Position numbers and translations under genes: made by a program. From Siphonodentalium dalli (lineage: Eukaryota > Mollusca > Scaphopoda > Gadilida > Siphonodentaliidae), in assembly GCA_032622095.1 (NCBI GenBank), contig CP136067.1:128873030-128937029 (forward strand): 64,000 bases of DNA, given 5' to 3'. Shown in pieces: positions 58,190 through 64,000 of the stretch (position 1 is its first letter; each line of letters opens with the position of its first letter). The notes under the pieces are model-generated. The model was not told where the DNA came from and made no database searches. It was given only the letters and a program-made list of their open reading frames with translations.

Positions 58190-58893
58190 GTACTCTACAT
58201 GCATTTACATATACACGACGGTAGTATATATAGTGCTGCAGTATTGGAAGGTGTTCGATTACGTAACAGTGTAGTACAGGCATTTACATATACACGACGG
58301 TAGTATATATAGTGCTGCAGTATTGGAAGGTGTTCGATTACGTAACAGTGTAGTACAGGCATTTACATATACACGACGGTAGTATATATAGTGCTGCAGT
58401 ATTGGAAGGTGTTCGATTACGTAACAGGGTTGTACACGCATTTGCATATACCCGACGGTAGTATATATAGTGCTGCAGTATTGGAAAGTGTTCGATTACG
58501 TAACAGTGTAGTACAGGCATTTAAATATACCCCGACGGTAGTATATATAGTGCTGCAGTATTGGAAAGTGTTCGATTACGTAACAGTGTAGTACACACAT
58601 TTACAAATACCCGACGGTAGTATATATAGTGCTGCAGTATTGGAAGGTGTTCGATTACGTAACAGGGTTGTACAGGCATTTACATATACCCGACGGTAGT
58701 ATATATAGTGCTGCAGTATTGGAAAGTGTTCGATTACTTAACAGTGTAGTACACACATTTACAAATACCCGACGGTATTATATATAGTGCTGCAGTATTA
58801 CAAGGTGTTCGATTACGTAACTGAGTTTTACATGCATTTACATATACACGACGGTAATGTATAGTGATGCCGTATTGGATGCTGTTCGATTAC
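58190..58893 (+). repeat. 79-bp satellite, about 8.5 units
   Basis: The unit contains CGACGGTAGTATATATAGTG, CTGCAGTATTGGAAGGTGTT and CGATTACGTAACAGTGTAG. Period 79 bp is measured from CGACGG at 58216, 58295 and 58374. Later units show 'acccgacgg' and one has TTAA in place of GTAA (near 58738). The last unit is interrupted by an H element. Confidence 0.95.
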
Positions 58894-59303
58894 TTAAAGG
58901 ATATTCACTCCGGTTCGATGGTCCCCGTATCATCAGATTCCAACAACAACATCATTTCTTGAAATGGCGCTTCAGTTATCAGATTCGAGTAAATGCCAAA
59001 AAATAATGCTAACAATGCACTGTCAGCTGTAGTATAAAATTGCACAAAAAGTGTTATATATATCACCATTTTGTTCAACGCAATTTCGTATCGACAGTAG
59101 GTCGATCGGCATTCGTCAAAATGTTTGCCAGGCCGCCAAATATTCGAAGTGGAGAAAACTAACAGATTTCAAAACTCGAAATCTGGTAACTCTGAGATTT
59201 GATGCCATGGGTGGGTTCCTCGACTCAAGTTTCATATCTGTTTTACCCCCAAAGCCGGAGAAATAGTAATTAAGGTGCGTTATATCGGATTATGTATCTC
59301 TAA
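58894..59303 (+). mobile_element. Family H MITE inserted in the 79-bp satellite at TTAA
   Basis: Left junction GTTCGATTAC-TTAA-AGGATATTCACTCC; right junction ends 'tatgtatct' then CTAA-CAGTGTTGTG. The bases before and after are consecutive parts of one satellite unit (GATTACTTAACAGTGTAGT), so the insertion site and the TTAA duplication (right copy decayed to CTAA) are visible directly. Confidence 0.85.
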
Positions 59304-59368
59304 CAGTGTTGTGTCCGATATAGTTAACACTTCTATGACTGGAGTTTCCTGAAATTTTGCGAAAACTC

Positions 59369-59410
59369 TGTGCCAATTCATTATCTTATATATGCGAGTC
59401 TCCCATAGGG
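59369..59410 (+). mobile_element. Remnant of the C/D core hairpin
   Basis: CTGTGCCAATTCATTATCTT then ATATATGCGAGTC and 'ccatagg' match the core of families C and D up to the hairpin tip, then stop. Confidence 0.6.
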
Positions 59411-59568
59411 AAAAATGGTTTCAACACACTAAATTTCGTTATAGGAGAACTACGAATAATGAATATAAGAAGAAGTTTTTCTATTTCTACATATTTTTCT
59501 TAGTTGGGGATGTGTTTTTTTTTACTTTTATATTGTTTTGCACATTTACCCACTGCTCTTAAACTAAA

Positions 59569-59665
59569 TTGTGTAGAAATGACACCCAGAATATGTGTCG
59601 GTGGAATTTCTTCAACGTTGGATATGAGTGAATATGTGAGTGTATCATAGTTATTAGATGAGATG
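59569..59665 (-). repeat. Left arm of the inverted repeat flanking the 43-bp satellite
   Basis: The reverse complement of this stretch matches 63055-63153: shared 'tgtgtcggtggaattt', 'atatgagtgaatatgtg'. It contains one inverted, diverged satellite unit (reads ATCTCATCTAATAACTATGA on the minus strand). Confidence 0.8.
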
Positions 59666-59828
59666 TGTTCTTTGGAGACACACAACCCGTAAAGGCTACC
59701 AGAGATAAAAAATTGGCATTGTATTTGTAATACAATGCCTTTACATCAAAACTGAACAGCACACAATTGTGTTACACAAAGTATGAAAGCTGAAAGGCAG
59801 ATTATTAATATGGTGTAACTTTTACGAG

Positions 59829-62800
59829 GTTTGTGTCTCAAATAAAACATATCTCATCTATACTGACTATAATATACTCACATATTCACTCATATCTCAT
59901 CTATACTGACTATAATATACTCACATATTCACTCATATCTCATCTATACTGACTATAATATACTCACATATTCACTCATATCTCATCTATACTGACTATA
60001 ATATACTCACATATTCACTCATATCTAATCTATACTGACTATAATATACTCACATATTCACTCATATCTTATCTATACTGACTATAATATACTCACATAT
60101 TCACTCATATCTAATCTATACTGACTATAATATACTCACATATTCACTCATATCTTATCTATACTGACTATAATATACTCACATATTCACTCATATCTCA
60201 TCTATACTGACTATAATATACTCACATATTCACTCATATCTCATCTATACTGACTAATATACTCACATATTCACTCATATCTCATCTATACTGACTATAA
60301 TATACTCACATATTCACTCATATATCATCTATACTGACTATAATATACTCACATATTCACTCATATCTCATCTATACTGACTATAATATACTCACATATT
60401 CACTCATATCTCATCTATACTGACTATAATATACTCACATATTCACTCATATCTCATCTATACTGACTATAATATACTCACATATTCACTCATATCTCAT
60501 CTATACTGACTATAATATACTCACATATTCACTCATATCTCATCTATACTGACTATAATATACTCACATATTCACTCATATCTCATCTATACTGACTATA
60601 ATATACTCACATATTCACTCATATCTCATCTATACTGACTATAATATACTCACATATTCACTCATATCTCATCTATACTGACTATAATATACTCACATAT
60701 TCACTCATATCTCATCTATACTGACTATAATATACTCACATATTCACTCATATCTCATCTATACTAACTATAACATACCCACATATTCACTAATATCTCA
60801 TCTATACTAACTATAATATAACCACATATTCACTAATATCTCATCTATACTAACTATAATATACTCACATATTCACTCATATCTCATCTATACTGACTAT
60901 AATATACTCACATATTCACTCATATCTCATCTATACTGACTATAATATACTCACATATTCACTCATATCTCATCTATACTGACTATAATATACTCACATA
61001 TTCACTCATATCTCATCTATACTGACTATAATATACTCACATATTCACTCATATATCATCTATACTGACCATAATATACTCACATATTCACTCATATCTC
61101 ATCTATACTGACCATAATATACTCACATATTCACTCATATCTCATCTATACTAACTATAATATACTCACATATTCACTCATATCTCATCTATACTGACCA
61201 TAATATACTCACATATTCACTCATATCTCATCTATACTAACTATAATATACTCACATATTCACTCATATCTCATCTATACTGACCATAATATACTCACAT
61301 ATTCACTAATATCTCATCTATACTAACTATAATATACCCACATATTCACTAATATCTCATCTATACTAACTATAATATACCCACATATTCACCAATATCT
61401 CATCTATACTGACTATAATATACTCACATATTCACTCATATCTCATCTATACTGACTATAATATACTCACATATTCACTCATATCTCATCTATACTGACT
61501 ATAATATACTCACATATTCACTCATATCTCATCTATACTGACTATAATATACTCACATATTCACTCATATCTCATCTATACTGACTATAATATACTCACA
61601 TATTCACTCATATCTCATCTATATTGACTATAATATACTCACATATTCACTCATATCTCATCTATACTGACTATAATATACTCACATATTCACTCATATC
61701 TCATCTATACTGACTATAATATACTCACATATTCACTCATATCTCATCTATACTGACTATAATATACTCACATATTCACTCATATCTCATCTATACTGAC
61801 TATAATATACTCACATATTCACTCATATCTCATCTATACTGACTATAATATACTCACATATTCACTCATATCTCATCTATACTGACTATAATATACTCAC
61901 ATATTCACTCATATCTCATCTATACTGACTATAATATACTCACATATTCACTCATATCTCATCTATACTGACTATAATATACTCACATATTCACTCATAT
62001 CTCATCTATACTGACTATAATATACTCACATATTCACTCATATCTCATCTATACTGACTATAATATACTCACATATTCACTCATATCTCATCTATACTGA
62101 CCATAATATACTCACATATTCACTCATATCTCATCTATACTGACCATAATATACTCACATATTCACTCATATTCATCTATACTGACTATAATATACTCAC
62201 ATATTCACTCATATCTCATCTATACTAACTATAATATACTCACATATTCACTCATATTCAGTCTCAAATAAAACATATCTCATCTATACTGACTATAATA
62301 TACTCACATATTCACTCATATCTCATCTATACTGACTATAATATACTCACATATTCACTCATATCTCATCTATACTGACTATAATATACTCACATATTCA
62401 CTCATATTCAGTCTCAAATAAAACATATCTCATCTATACTGACTATAATATACTCACATATTCACTCATATCTCATCTATACTGACTATAATATACTCAC
62501 ATATTCACTCATATTCAGTCTCAAATAAAACATATCTCATCTATACTGACTATAATATACTCACATGTTCACTCATATCTCATCTATACTGACTATAATA
62601 TACTCACATATTCACTCATATCTCATCTATACTGACTATAATATACTCACATATTCACTCATATCTCATCTATACTAACTATAATATACTCACATATTCA
62701 CTCATATCTCATCTATACTGACTATAATATACTCACATATTCACTCATATCTCATCTATACTGACTATAATATACTCACATATTCACTCATATCTCATCT

Positions 62801-63100
62801 ATACTGACTATAATATACTCACATATTCACTCATATCTCATCTATACTGACTATAATATACTCACATATTCACTCATATCTCATCTATACTGACTATAAT
62901 ATACTCACATATTCACTCATATCTCATCTATACTGACTATAATATACTCACATATTCACTCATATCTCATCTATACTGACTATAATATACTCACATATTC
63001 ACTCATATCTCATCTATACTGACTATAATATACTCACATATTCACTCATATCTCATCTATACTGACTATAATATACCCACATATTCACTCATATTCAATG
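59829..63100 (+). repeat. 43-bp satellite, about 75 units
   Basis: The unit starts ATCTCATCTATACTGACTAT and continues to CTCACATATTCACTCAT. Variants TAACTA and TGACCA cluster in 60760-61390 and 62100-62230. The left junction phrase GTCTCAAATAAAACAT recurs inside the array at 62262, 62410 and 62517, so boundary sequence was re-amplified. AT-rich, no ORF, no coding sense. Confidence 0.97.
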
Positions 63101-63217
63101 TTGAGAAAATTCCACCGACACATATACCAATGTGTCATTTCCACACAAATTTTTAAAAAGATAAATGTAACACATATTGTGTATAATTTTTACACATTTG
63201 TTCTAAGAGTTTACAGA
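63101..63217. repeat. Right arm continuation of the satellite-flanking inverted repeat
   Basis: 'gagaaaattccaccgacaca' and 'tgtgtcatttccacacaa' mirror the left arm at 59569-59600. Beyond 63153 the similarity fades. Confidence 0.65.
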
Positions 63218-63684
63218 GTACTATAGGGTAACTGACATGGGATAATTACCCGACTACTGACGCTGAATAGGTCACTCTCATCGGTTTTCTGTGATAAAGT
63301 TACCCAGTTTCCCGAAATTGTGATAAAGTTACCCAGGTTGGAGAGGATTGTGATAAAGTTACCCAGGTTAATAACATTTCATGTTTAGCAACAAATTATT
63401 AATTTTGGCGATAAAAATGATGAACTACAGTACTAATATGTCTTAGTTTATGCTTAAGGGCTATTACTTGCCAAAACTGAACAATATTTCCCTCTGTCAC
63501 TTTTAAATCGAGTTGATATTGTGAGATTTTCTTAACCTGGGTAACTTTATCACAATTCTCTCCAACCTGGGTAACTTTATCACAAATTTAGGAACCTGGG
63601 TAACTTTATCACAGAAAACCGGTGAGAGTGACATATTCAGCAGTACTATAGGGCCACTGACATGGGATAATTACGTTAGGTGAC
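63218..63684. mobile_element. Foldback element with GTGATAAAGTTACCCAGG repeats and long flanking direct repeats
   Basis: Arms 63262-63365 and 63537-63641 each carry three copies of the 18-bp motif, tandem in one arm and mirrored in the other. The outer end is GCTGAATAGGTCACTCTCAT. A direct repeat of about 33-44 bp (AGTACTATAGGG ... CTGACATGGGATAATTAC) flanks it at 63218 and 63642. Confidence 0.75.
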
Positions 63685-64000
63685 AATTTCATACATGTAT
63701 TAAGCTCATTTGACATATTGTTTTGTCACAGACTGGCGAGTCAGCGGTCTGTGAACAGACATAATCGATCACAAATGTCAGCCTCACAATTAATCCCCAG
63801 GATGAATCCTTAGTAACACGTATGAACCCACACAAATAAGCAACCACAGAGACACACTATAAGTCATTGTGGTGGATTGTCGGTAACATGGAGTGATATT
63901 GAATTGAATTGAATTGTTTAATGCATAAATCCACCATTTAAGGTGGAACATACACGAACATATATACACTATATACATAAGATATTTCAATAAGCATTTT
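63685..64000. other. No recognisable gene
   Basis: A 66-codon minus frame (63790-63990) runs to near the window edge and has no motif. No traced repeat. Confidence 0.35.

Noticed and set aside
59829-63100. CRISPR or centromere claim for the 43-bp array
   Set aside because: There are no spacers. A 3.3-kb array with 43-bp units is an ordinary minisatellite; a centromere claim has no support here.
1-64000. tRNA, rRNA, snRNA or viral genes
   Set aside because: I looked for tRNA T-loop boxes, 5S rRNA internal boxes and reverse transcriptase or integrase motifs by eye and saw none. Short or diverged ones could be missed; tRNAscan and a translated search would settle it.

Overview
The window is non-coding-rich, AT-rich animal genomic DNA. 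The evidence is a split tetraspanin gene with canonical GT-AG introns, dense miniature inverted-repeat elements (MITEs), foldback elements and satellites, and short degenerate repeats of a style common in bivalve molluscs. A marine bivalve is my best guess, from repeat style and intron structure only. No bacterial gene, rRNA, tRNA or CRISPR locus was found.

The only gene I can support firmly is a CD9-type tetraspanin on the minus strand. Five phase-0 exons between 30903 and 23395 join into 183 residues covering the end of TM1, EC1, TM2, TM3, the large loop with CCG and two further cysteines, and most of TM4. The first and last coding exons are not convincingly visible. Its introns are largely filled with MITEs. 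Weaker coding candidates are a terminal exon with a nearby polyA signal at 6592-6841 (minus) and a membrane-segment exon at 15341-15552 (minus).

The rest is a repeat mosaic. I resolve about a dozen element families, lettered here for cross-reference. A has a 9-bp target duplication. B, C, G and H have TTAA ends. D is a nested core with its own end sequence. E is a near-perfect hairpin of the Tc1/mariner type. F, I, J, M and N are other inverted-repeat elements. L and O are degenerate dispersed repeats. One-off foldbacks are at 12769, 18481, 32117, 46082, 48930 and 63262.

Layout: 0-5.7 kb is stacked MITEs. 5.7-11 kb is mostly unassigned with one exon candidate. 11-23 kb is scattered elements A, C, E, H, J and L. 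23.4-30.9 kb is the tetraspanin gene. 31-40.7 kb is dense MITEs. 40.9-63.1 kb holds four large tandem arrays (20-bp, 30-bp, 79-bp and 43-bp units). Three of these touch inverted-repeat elements: the 30-bp array starts inside an A element, the 79-bp array is interrupted by an H element at TTAA, and the 43-bp array lies between the arms of an inverted repeat that carries an inverted copy of its unit.

I found no defined new biochemical system. The most interesting material is the relation between foldback elements and satellite growth, the shared palindromic core inside two element families, a palindrome array of CTAATTAG sites, and a duplicated splice donor in the tetraspanin gene.
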